Shown here one piece after another: positions 51,755-62,360 of a stretch of 64,000 nucleotides of DNA. The position numbers and the translations under genes are program-made. The notes below the pieces were generated by a model. That model searched no databases and was not told where the DNA came from. It saw nothing but the letters and a program-made list of their open reading frames with translations. Source of the stretch: Vanilla planifolia (Eukaryota; Streptophyta; Magnoliopsida; Asparagales; Orchidaceae); NCBI GenBank assembly GCA_023846275.1, contig JAIUJO010000142.1:399106-463105 (forward strand), written 5' to 3'. Numbering within the stretch: position 1 is the first letter of the stretch; each line of letters opens with the position of its first letter.

Positions 51755-54700
51755 GATGTATCTGATGAAAAGTGCGTCAAGGGCCCAAGCATGAAGAATT
51801 GCCTTAGCAAAAACACCTCCTATAGGCACGTGGGTGAGAGTTGGTAAGCATCGCCTACATTGCGAGTGTCGAGGCAGCTTGGATCTCGATGGCCCGAACC
51901 TCCGGGAGAGTAGTCCTGGCCAATTCAAGAGCCTCAAGCATTGCATAAACTTCCATGGACAAACTTTCCTGAGAGAAAACTTTCCTCCCTATCACCAGCA
52001 AGGGCTTCCCTGTGTGAGCCCTAATCACCAGTCTGAGGCCCACCAGATCATCACCAATGACCACATTGCAATTGATTTTAACCCATCTAGTGGAAGGTAG
52101 AACCCAGTTTTGGTCTATCATCAGTTCAGGTGAATTGAACAGGTTTCCACAAGACATAGATGTGCGAGTTCTATGAAGCAAAGCGATCACAATCTGCAGC
52201 TTTCGTAAGATGGAACTCTAGTTGGGCGTTTCGTCGTTGTGCTTCTTCGCATAGTGGATCTCCCAGATGTAATACATTCCCATGGCTAAGTTTGCAGCAT
52301 GAAATATGTCGTTGACTTTGCACCGCATAGATGCCACCACGTAGTCGAGTAACCGTTGCATGACGGATATCCCAATACTCTCTCCAAGTCGGAAGCCAAG
52401 AGCAGTGACGTCCCCATGAAGCTGGTTACTGCTCCAAAGTTCCTGTGCATGCAGACACTCCCACATTATATGCTCCGACGTCTCGTCAGCATTACACCCC
52501 CATACGCAGCTGCTGCACATAGGGAGTTTCCTGCGAGCCATCCAGACTGCTATAGGGAGATGGTCCCCCCCAAGCGCCATAAGAAGAATCGCACCCTCGG
52601 TAGAGCCTTTACTTTCCAGATCCTTTTGAGATGCTCCATGTCTACATTAAGGTTTCCTATGCAGCCACCAACACTTTCGCAACGTAATTGCATGTAGATT
52701 TTTGAATTGTTGGCCTGGGTCGATTCCGTATGAGAATGCAGGAGTGTGTCACGATTCTGAGCCCAGGGAAAATGCATAATGCATTCAAAAAGGAGGTTGT
52801 TGGCCTAGGCACAGATGCTTTCTTCATTCCAAATGCTAGTCTCGAAAATGCAAGCGCTCAGGTGTTTTGGCCAGTCAACGTCAATGTTGATGAAGGGGGG
52901 CCACAAGCAGATTGGGAGCACACCAAGCCAATTGTCTTCTGCGAATAAAACATCATTGCCATTTCCAATTCCCCACACAAAGTAAGCGAGGGCATACGGC
53001 ATGGCAGCACCTAAGAGTCTACATGCATAAGAGGCTCCCAGTGGTGTCCTAACAAGGTTTTGTGCTACACCGTATTTACTTCTCATAATGTGCACCCAGG
53101 AGTTTTCCTCTCGACTGAACAATCTTTTGCATTGCTTCATGAGGCCAAGTGCGCATGTCCAAGAGGCAAAGGCTGCCCACATCTTTAGGCGAGGTGTCAG
53201 TCTCCCAGTTCGCATAGTGCATCATTCTTGTACCACTATCACCGCACCATAGAAAATTCCTTATGATCTGCTCCAACGCATCAATGCACACTTTGGTAAG
53301 ATGTAGTAGCTCAACAAGTGACTTGGGATAGCATTAAGGACACACTTGATCATGGCAACCCTCCTAGCAAGTCTTCTAGAGGAGGTTGATGTTCTCTTAA
53401 TTAATTTTGCCCAGATGGGTACACCAAGATAGTAGAGGTTGTCCCCATGAGCCATTTGCAGCTTCCTCACAACCACCTTCCTCCTTTTTGTGCTCATGGC
53501 TCTGCTGAAGAAGGCCTTGGACTTCGTGAGGTTTACCCTCATCTCAGTGGCCTTACAAAATTCCTGCATGGTCTTTTTGAACATGCACTGCAGCATGCGT
53601 TGCTGGCGCGTATACAAGGATGTCATCAACATACAAACGATGAGAAACTAGCGGAGAGTTTTTCCCACACCAAAACCCATGCGGTGATCTGGTTTCATAA
53701 TTATGCATAATTTGATGAGAAGTACTCCATCATGATTGTGAACAAATACAACGAGAGCGGGCACCCCTCAGGCACCCCTGATGCAGGCCACGCTGCGCTT
53801 AAATCCATGGTAACTGGATTTCATTAAGCAGGACACCATATCTTTGATTTGCGATGCAAGCATCTATCCAATCGCACCAGACGTAGGGAAAACCCATGAG
53901 TTTCGATATATTCGTCACAAAATCCCATCTCACCGTGTCGTATACCTGCTCCAGGTCCACTTTGATTGCGATGAGCCTTGCCCTTGTGGAGGATGAATAC
54001 ATGCGCAAAGCCATCTCCTGAGCTACAAAAATGTTGTCCGCAATGCTTCTTCCCGGTACCAATGCCCCCTGTTCTCTTGATATGAGATTGGGAAGTAGCT
54101 GCTTGAGCCTTTTATCTAGGATCCTCGCAATGACTTTATAGATGACATTACATAAGCTGATTGGTCGGAACTGTTTCGGCTTGTAGGCACCTTGGATCTT
54201 TGGTATAAGAAATATTAGTGTGTCTTTCCAGCTCTTGGACATTTTCTTCTCAACAAAGAAAGAGAGCATTGCTCGAATTATGTCTCCATGTGTAATCTGC
54301 TAGTGGTCCTGGATGAACTCCATAGTGAACCCATCCAAGCCTGGAGCTTTATTCTTCCAAGTAGTTTTGATAGCCGAGATGACTTCCTGCTCAGTCATAG
54401 GGCTTGCCAACATGGTTGCCTGAGCATTGTTGATTCTGTCGTGTAGTACATGTTGCATGGTAGGAAGCACGCTTGTCTCACCACACTTCTTCTGAAAGAA
54501 AGGTTCCAAAATCATGCTCATACTTCCATGCGTAGTAACCATACTACCAGAATCATCTTTTAGCTGGGCAATGAGGTTATTGTGAGTTCGCACGGTGGCA
54601 GCAGCATGGAAGAAGTGAGTATTATGGTCTCTCAGCTGAGCCCAATGTATTTTCTCTCTTTGCCACCACCACCGCTCCTTTAACATGCAGCTGTGGTGGA

Positions 54701-55706
54701 AATCCAGGATCAGTTGCCCAAGGCGTCGATGTTCCTCTTCATTCAGTACTTCGAGTGACCCCCTTTATTTGCAACATTTTGATGCTCTTTTCTAATTCCA
54801 CATTGCCACACATGATGTTGCCCACCTCCGACTTACTCCACTTGCACAGTGCCACAAGTAATCTCTGGAATTTTGTTAATAGGCCATCCATTTTATTCCA
54901 CTTGGTCCGTCTACTCCAAGCATGATGAACCACCCCAATTGCCTTCGAGAACTCCAGCCAGATGCTTTTGAATTGAATTCGGTGCTTACTTTCAAGTTTA
55001 TGCCCACCATCCATGTCAATGAAAAGAGGATAGTGGTTTGAGCCAATCCGTGCCAAGTGAATAACTAAATAGCCAGGGAGCACTTTCATACCCGTAATGT
55101 TCATCAACGCTCTATCCAACCTTTCTAGTATCCTTGCACCACCCTCCTTGCCATTACACCATGTGAATTTGCTCCCGAAAAACATAAGATCCACAACTGA
55201 AGGACCTGAATCACGTCTGCAAATTCTTGTTGTAGTTTGTCGTAGCTAAATTTCCTCCCCACTCTTTTCACATTGCGACATTAAAATGTTGAAATTGCCA
55301 GCAACTAGTAGGGGGCCAGCATTCTCGACCTCTTCCCTTAAGAAGTCCCACATCTCCTTACATTTCAGGTTTTCTTTTGGCCCATAAACCGCACAGCACT
55401 AGAGTATGACTCCCCCTTTCATGCTGACCTCAAATGACACCGCATGCATCGATAATCGAATGGGTTTCACATCCATATAGCTCCTCTATAGAAGAACAAT
55501 GCCTTAAGACTTCCCTTCCGAAGGTTGTGTCACATAGCTCCAGTCTCTGCAAAGTGGCTAGTCCACATCCCTTCACGTAAAGCTTTGGGCTCTTGTCTCC
55601 ACAAGGGTGACCACCCCAATTTTCCTTTCTCTCATAAGCCTCTGCAAGTAGCTCCTCGACTTTTACTATGGATGCCCCTGATATTCAATACTATTATTTT
55701 AGTCAT
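51755..55706 (-). pseudogene. LINE ORF2: endonuclease, reverse transcriptase, RNase H (broken)
   Basis: Starts M-T-K-I-I-V-L-N-I-R-G at 55706, where family members usually have a WN.RG motif; the Trp is lost. The endonuclease runs to about 54990, with F-T-W-C-N-G, R-I-L-E-R-L-D-R-A-L and S-N-H at 55033-55041 in place of the catalytic SDH. RT follows (54686-53261): F-F-H-A, K-A-P-G-L-D-G-F, F-R-P-I-S-L-C-N-V-I-Y-K, V-P-G-R-S-I-A-D-N-I, K-V-D-L-E-Q-V-Y-D (about 53940-53965), and the catalytic Y-V-D-D at 53622-53633, intact. A cysteine-rich zf-RVT region lies near 52650-52420 (C-S-S-C, H-I-M-W-E-C). RNase H (about 52110-51755) has W-V-K-I-N-C-N and E-I-Q where Asp is expected. An in-frame TAG at 54300-54302 splits RT; frameshifts occur near 54750, 53640, 53250, 52800 and 52560. 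Confidence 0.9.
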
Positions 55707-55731
55707 TTAAAAAGGTGTTAGTTGTACCACT

Positions 55732-57833
55732 CTACATCATGGATTCACATTGCACCAGCCAAAGCATTTGCCGCAGCCCCCCTCCTTCAGAGGTCTTGGC
55801 AAATGCGTTATGCATCAAGGCAATGCCCATCTTCTCCGTCCTTAATGAATTACAGCACCCCTGGTACGTAAGTTCTACCATATCTCTCCGCCCATGGTAA
55901 TTCATCCTAAGCCACTGTCCCCGCAAGGGATTAAGATGTTTTCTGCACCCCACGATGTGCAGTGAGGAGGAAGTCCTCCTTTCCCTCATTTCGATAAATA
56001 TCATCATAATGGTTATTAACATCCAGAGCTTATTCGTTTGCTAGCATTGGTGCCTTCCCCTTGGTGTCTAACACATGGGGGCTTCGTGCACTTCTACTTG
56101 GAATCCCCCTTGTTTGGGTGATGCTTGTCTTTCTGCGATTCCGGCCACCTCCCTCCTCAGCATTATTTACTCCAATTGCCATCCTATGTGCACTATGACA
56201 CACCCAATTACCTGAGTAATTCCTTCGTCCATTGTTGGCATGCTTCCCCCTCCTTGGTTGTACCAACATCCATGGGCCAAGGTTCTCCTTCTTGGTACCC
56301 TGCTCATCGTCTGACATGAGTCCTTCCCTCGCTGTATTAAGGGACGTCTACTCATCCATGGAGGTCCTACCAACAGTAGTGTTAGGGTTCTACCCAGAGT
56401 TCGTGGACGTCACAACTGGCGGCCCCTGCGAATGCAAGTTGAGATCACAGAAGGGGTAGAGTTGCAATGTGGCACCATGGATGATGAAGCCTTCCTATAA
56501 CCCAGCAGCGAAGTCCTCACATCCCCTGCAGAAGGTGTGGACGCAGTGGTACCAATCTTCCTTAGCTTGCATTGCTCGACAAAGTCACCCACAAGGCCAC
56601 ATGCAAAACATAGTTTAGGAAGCCTCTCATTTTCAAATGGTTGAAATAAACGTCCCATTGCCCCCCTCAACCACATGCCTGGTTTCAATAGCTTCGATAA
56701 GTACACCCTGATGCACACCAGAGCGAAAGACGAGCGCTGCATGTCCGCCATCCAACCATCAAGAAGAATCGGTTCTCCCACCGATTTCACTATTTTCAGT
56801 ATGTTCTCGATGTCCCAGTAGATTAGAGGGGGGGATAGAAACCAAACCCAGACTGGGGCGCACATCGCCGTCATGGTGCTTTGTCAGAAATCGGGAGTAC
56901 ACAAGTCCAAGCCCATTGCTTTGCCAGCGACTTGCCACGGGCCTCGCCGCCATACTGCATTCCTATCGTCCATGGAATCAAAGTGGAGGCAGAACCAGCC
57001 AGAGGAAATGTCTAGAATTCTAAAATTCTTGAGGTGCCCTAATGCCTCTGAAGCAGCTGAGCGATGATAAAGAAAGGGAGAGTATTGCCATAAACTCGGA
57101 CCATTAAATTATACCTGTCGAACTCAATATGCCTTTGGCAGGCCTCGTTTGACATGGTGATCTCGTCATTATCAACAAAGTCAGCCATAGAAGGTGTCCT
57201 AGCCTTGACATCTAAGGCAGACGGCTTAACATAGGATGTCGCAGCTTCATTTAGCATAGTGATCTTGGAAGTTAACGCTTCCTTAAAACTGACTCTACAA
57301 ACCTGTGTCGCTGTGCTAGAGATAGTCGGTAGGGCTGTGCTATCCAACAGGGTAGCTCGGCCAAGCTCGGGAATTCCATCTGCAACCCTATCGAAAATCG
57401 CCATGATTAGTTCACAGGCACTAGCATTGCTAGCCCACGAAGTATCAATGTGATACGACAGGTTTACATTCTCTCCATTCTTGACGCAAGTGCGACATGC
57501 CAATCTAGAAGCACCACAAGTTAGGCATTCTAGATTGCCCCCATACTTCCAGTGTCACCCAAGGGTTCTCCTGACATTCCTCTCTGCTTGCAGTCAGTCT
57601 GCATTAGAGGCAGCATCTGCAGTTGAGGAGTCCATGAAAATATTTGATATTTCAAGCTCATGTAGTAGATAGCCATCATTTCCATCGATAACAGACATAC
57701 CAATGACCAAACCTTTTTTCCCATTGCCAGCAACAACTCCTCCAGTGGCAATCTCCTCATATTCCCTTTCAGTAGAGGCACTTCCATAGTTTCTAGATTT
57801 TCTATTACTTTTCCTCCCTTTGGAACATATCAT
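55732..57833 (-). pseudogene. LINE ORF1: gag-like protein with zinc knuckle (broken)
   Basis: The first ATG of the readable region is at 57833. The middle (57300-57040) has V-S-F-K-E-A-L followed by a DUF4283-like stretch; 56874-56560 continues with A-P-V-W-V, Y-W-D-I-E-N-I-L-K-I, G-E-P-I-L-L-D and K-P-G-M-W-L-R-G, typical of plant LINE ORF1. The knuckle near 56620-56578 reads C-F-A-C-G-L-V-G-D-F-V-E-Q-C: CX2CX4HX4C spacing with His replaced by Asp (GAC for CAC). A basic G-P-W-M-L-V-Q-P-R-R-G segment follows at 56280-56250. A stop occurs at 56030, and a further open segment runs to a stop at 55732, 25 bases before the ORF2 ATG, a spacing usual for bicistronic LINEs. Several frameshifts, for example near 57515 and 57040, make it non-coding now. 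The protein would bind LINE RNA in an RNP. Confidence 0.85.
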
Positions 57834-58292
57834 AGTTAGTTATAGTTCTACAAGGAGAGTAGAGCAGAAGAATGCTGGGTGAGGAAGTCAGATGCTTGTT
57901 CGCAGATAGCCCGCAACCAATGTTTCTAAGTTTGCATGGCGAGAATTACATGTTCCGCGGCGAAGCTAGGGATTTTAATCATGTTCCATCACTACCGTGC
58001 GCAGGGGCCTAGGAAAATGGGGATGGGTTCCAAATTTTAAATTTGAACAGCAAAATGATAATTTTGCCCACCTCTGTACGACGCTTGAAATCGGCACCAA
58101 TGAACTTAGTCAAAGGGAAGTTTTTAAGGTACCTTGGGGCTTTTCTTTTACTGATACAGCAGATGCTTCACCTTCAAAAGACTTCCTTTTATGCAGATGC
58201 TTCAACTTGCTTTGCTCTCTGACTCCGTCGTAGTCGTTGCTGTCGTTAGAATGCAAATGTCAGATTCCGTGACAGACGCCGTCGTCGTCAAA
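57834..58292 (-). promoter_or_regulatory. LINE 5' leader
   Basis: 459 bases between the element's 5' end and the first ATG of ORF1. It begins TTTGACGACGACGGCGTCTG on the minus strand and is CpG-rich at the tip. In L1 elements this region holds an internal Pol II promoter; no specific box can be named here. No long reading frame belongs to it. Confidence 0.55.
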
Positions 58293-58310
58293 CTGCTGTC
58301 TTGAAGTTTT
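58293..58310. repeat. LINE target-site duplication, 5' side
   Basis: CTGCTGTCTTGAAGTTTT, the imperfect partner of 51543-51562. Host homology with the left arm resumes at once beyond it. Confidence 0.5.
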
Positions 58311-61300
58311 CCAATTAATACAAATATTATCTATCTGAAATTTAAAAATTAGCTTAAAATGTTAATTAAAAGTACTTAGAGTTTATTATCAACAAACAAA
58401 ATGCTATCACAAGAGAGTCATAATGTACTCATCTTTGTATTTTGATGAAAATAAAATCTTTTACAAAATTGATTAAAACATAAATTATTTATAAAAGAAA
58501 TATACAAATAGATAATGATAAACTCTCCTTACATGTATGTTATTAATTAATTAATGCTCTCCCTTAATTTATGATTATTTCTTCCAAAATATTTTAATTT
58601 CTATTGTCTTTTATTTTTTGTTATCACTTAAAGTGACTTAATCCAAATTATGTAAATAATTAATAACCTTAAAATTTTATGAATTTTTTAAGAAATTATT
58701 GAAGTAGTTTATTTTCTAACAAAACCACTTCACTCAAATTACAATTTATTCAAGCTCATACAGTTCTTTTCAAATTGATTTAGTTTATTTTTTGTAAGAA
58801 AATTAAAAAAATTATTTAAAGTAAATTGTATTATTATTTATTCAAATTTTGTAAAAAGGATAAACTATTATGATTGTTGGGTTACTACTTTGTTTGATAA
58901 AGCAAGCTTAATGTTTGGTATTTTATTACAGCACACTTATTTGCTAAGAAACAACTTTATTTGTAAAGAAGAAGTCAAGAATTTTTTAAATTGGTGAACT
59001 AGTAGCGTTCAAAGTATCTTGGAGTATTTAGCAAGCTTAAAGAATTGAAGACATGTGCATCAGTTGTGATAAGATTTTTTTTATTATAAAATAAAATGTT
59101 AACCCAATGATTCTAAGACACTCTTTTTTCTAATTATCTCAAATCATATTTAGGAATTCAAATTCTTTAATCTTCTTCTTAACTTAGTAAATGAATAGAA
59201 TTTAATTTTTTAATCTCTCAAAGTTTTTATTAGTTTAAATCTTAAACTATTCATTGATTTATGAAACATGATTTTATTTTTCAATCATTTTTCCTTGGTT
59301 AAATCATAATCTTGCATTTTTGTTGAATTCTATGTTATGTTGATTGTTAAACCTTAATTAAATAAAAAAAAATTATTAAATGTTTTTACAACTAAATAAT
59401 TAAAAAAATTAAGCCACATCTTAATTATGATATAATGTAGAGTTCTAAGACTGAGCTTAAGCTAAAGTAGTCATTTCTAATCATTATTTTCATGGTTAAT
59501 TCATACTCATATATTTTCCTAAATTTTTTTATTAGGTTGATTGTTAAACCATAATTAAATGAAAAACCAATTCCAATAATTTTCATAATTAGATAACAAA
59601 AAAATTAAGCTACATTTATTTTTGCTAAAATGTTAAGCTCTTGGCTTCAGCTTAAGCTAAAGTGGGCATTTGCAAGTGTTGGGACCAGCGACATGAAGAA
59701 AATTATGTTAGGATAATCTACTATAGTCTTGAATCTAGTTGGCTACTAAAAGGCACAAAACGTACATGTAATTCCATAACGTATGAGTTAATCAGGTGAC
59801 TAAATCTTGACTGCATATGGGGGACCTAAACCTTTTTTGGCTCACAAAATTGCATTGTGCAAATGCTTAGAAAGAGCACAACGCTTACATAGTAAGCAAT
59901 GTGAGACTATTCTAGCCTACTTGTCTACTTCGAAAATGGAGAGTGCGGATTGTCGTTCAATCGCTCATTTTTGCGATGGCTTAAAAGAGGTTGACTCTCC
60001 CTTTAAGTAATGATCCTAATAGAACCAACACTTAATTTTGTTGGCTCATCAGAGGGTTACTAAATTATCCACTACATGTGATTGATCCTTGATCGACATC
60101 CAATGGTCATGAACTCGTCTCACTTCATTAGATGATGTTTCTAGCAAAAAATGTATTCTTAATCTTATAGTTGATTAATAATGAACCAGATCTCATTTGA
60201 CTTGATTGAATTTCTTAGATCGAATCTAACATGATCCAACAACTCAAAACTCATCCATCTTTACAACGCTTGATTGGATGGTTGTAATCTCCTCTAAGAT
60301 GATCCAATGACTCTAGTCAATCTTGCCTAATGTCTAAATAACTTGTCATTATATATGTCGTTGAAGTAGTAATTTTAGAATTTTGAGCCATTTAGAAAAG
60401 CATTTTAGGATGTTTGGCAAAAGCTTTTTAAACAACTTTTTCTTGATTTTTTAATGGTTATGACGAAACGTTTTCTATAAATACCTAAATATAATGAATA
60501 AAATGACTATTGAATGTCAATAACATTTTAACATCTCAAAGAAAACTTACATCAAATTCTACGAGGATAAATTTCACCTAACAGCACTCATCGATTATAA
60601 CTTGAAATTTCACATTCTCTGAGGTTAGCCTATTTCTTATAAACTTTTATTTTCTCAATTCTTCTTATAATTTTGAGTTTTTTTAATAATTTTTATATTC
60701 ATAAATAAACATACAAGAACATTAAATATTTAACAAAAATTTTTTTATTGCTGTATTTTGATTTTTCTATTGGGTTAGGTGACCAAGTATTTGCGATGAC
60801 TAAGTTCGATTTGATACAAAAAACTAAGTTGGGGTTAAACTTGCAAAAGCCTAGGTTATAATTGAACTCCCAAAAGATAGTAACATAAATATGAAAGGTG
60901 AGAAAAACATGCAAATATTTTTGAGGTGAATAGTGAGAAAAAATTTCAAGTTATAACTCTTTTACTAGTACAATTTTTCTTAACCTCGACAAGGGATAGA
61001 CATATGTTGTAATTTGAACCAAGCCTACTATAAATGTTTGTGTACCATTTCAATTTTTATATTTATTTTCCTTAATCTTAAAAATTATAAATTAATATAT
61101 TTATAAATTCAAGTTTTCAACTAACATGAAATTATTTTTAAAAAACACATTTGAAAATAATTGCATTTCTTATTAGAAAATGTTTTTTTAAAATTGCATT
61201 TTTATACGATTCACACATTCATTTTCACTTTAATGGCAAAAATCAATTATAAAACTAATCAAAATTTTATATTTAAATAATTCTTTATGATGATCCTAAA

Positions 61301-61879
61301 TAAGTTTTAAAGTTTTAAGGTTTTCCTTAATTACATCATTTTTGTATATTTATTTTATTTGAATATTTTAAACTTCATTTCTTTTATATTAAATATTTAT
61401 GTTCATATTGACTTTTTAGTTTAAATTTCTTAATCAAAGTCTACATGCACAATACGTGATTTTAATTATTCAATTTGAGAACTCAAGTTATTTTGAGTTT
61501 AATTAAATATTAGCATTAATCTCACATGCATGTGATGCATGACCAAGTTACATGCTATAGAGGCATTTAATACTATTATAGCATGTAAACTATCAACATG
61601 TGTATGTATAAAAGATCTTCTAATTTGTGTAATAGAAATTTCTTGACTAATTTGTTTTTATTTATGAAAATGATTAAATAGAGTATTAGTTTTTAAAATT
61701 ACTCAATTCTTTAACTATAGATGCATGCTTATTAACATTTGGTTTTAAAGAATAGGCGTTTCCACATTCTCAATATACAAATTGACCTTATCTCTAATTT
61801 TTTTAATAGTGAATTAGATTTTCATTATATTTTTTTTAAAATTTTTTAATCTTCTATTAAACTTTTCATAATTTTCACA
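58311..61879. other. right-arm DNA between LINE and gag remnant
   Basis: Inverted partner of about 14800-18130 plus the flank of the LINE empty site. The A segment is at 58570-58960 (single copy in this arm). 59640-60440 is the partner of the promoter-bearing block at 16290-17110. 60921-60970 is the best-kept pair with 15731-15775. The open frame 59807-60010 is not shared with its partner and is rejected as a gene. Confidence 0.55.
59864..59909 (-). promoter_or_regulatory. worn USE/TATA pair, right arm
   Basis: Minus strand AGTCTCACATTG (59898-59909) and, about 25 bases on, TTTCTAAGC where the left copy has TTTATAAGC. The TATA box is lost here while spacing is kept, so this copy is probably inactive. 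Confidence 0.4.
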
Positions 61880-62360
61880 AACATAAGGTATTTGTTTAGC
61901 TTACTTTGTTGTAGTAATGTTTCTCCTAACTCTAATATATTCCCTCTTCGTTTCCTTCTATAAGCATAATGCAACATTTTCCTTCACTATCTTCTTACTT
62001 TCCAATTATGATAATCACTTTTGGCACATTCAAAGCTCTTTTCAATGTCTATTTTCTTTCGTGTACTTTTTTATTTCATTCTTGTTAAATAATCCTTCAT
62101 AAATCATCACTAACTCCTACCATGTTTTGTAAACTATTTTAAAACTCATAATTTTATTTAATTTAGTAGTATTGAAAGTATAATTTTATTAAATTTAGCA
62201 ATAAAAAATATCTTGGAGGTTTATTGGTGGGAAAACTGAAAAGAATTGTTATTACTTCTCACACTTCTCTATTAATGTTTCTTAAATAACCAGTTATCTT
62301 AGTCCTTAGAAAGATATACAAATCACCACAAAAAACAGTGGAGGCCTGCAAAAGGAACCA
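61880..62360 (-). pseudogene. copia gag remnant, right arm
   Basis: Minus-strand partner of 14370-14800. Near 62350 it reads C-R-P-P-L-F, closer to the family's RPPLF than the left copy. Around 62115-62080 it has L-V-M-I-Y-E-G-L-F. Stops and frame changes differ from those in the left arm, showing independent decay. Confidence 0.58.

Larger units (their letters stand above)
51563..58292 (-). mobile_element. L1-type LINE retrotransposon, near full length, inactive
   Basis: A ~6.7 kb element on the minus strand: 5' leader (57834-58292), gag-like ORF1 (55732-57833) and endonuclease-RT-RNase H ORF2 (51755-55706). The order and the plant-type RNase H tail fit the plant L1 group. Its base composition is far richer in GC than the flanking DNA, and its frames are still readable over hundreds of bases, so it is younger than the copia remnants. 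Both ORFs carry stops and frameshifts. It is present only in the right arm. A short degenerate direct repeat brackets it, but a poly(A) tail is not evident, which is unusual for an L1. Confidence 0.9.

Noticed and set aside
56125..57453. Plus-strand open frames opposite LINE ORF1
   Set aside because: They are antisense shadows of the LINE coding strand, whose motifs (zinc knuckle, DUF4283-like region) are on the minus strand.
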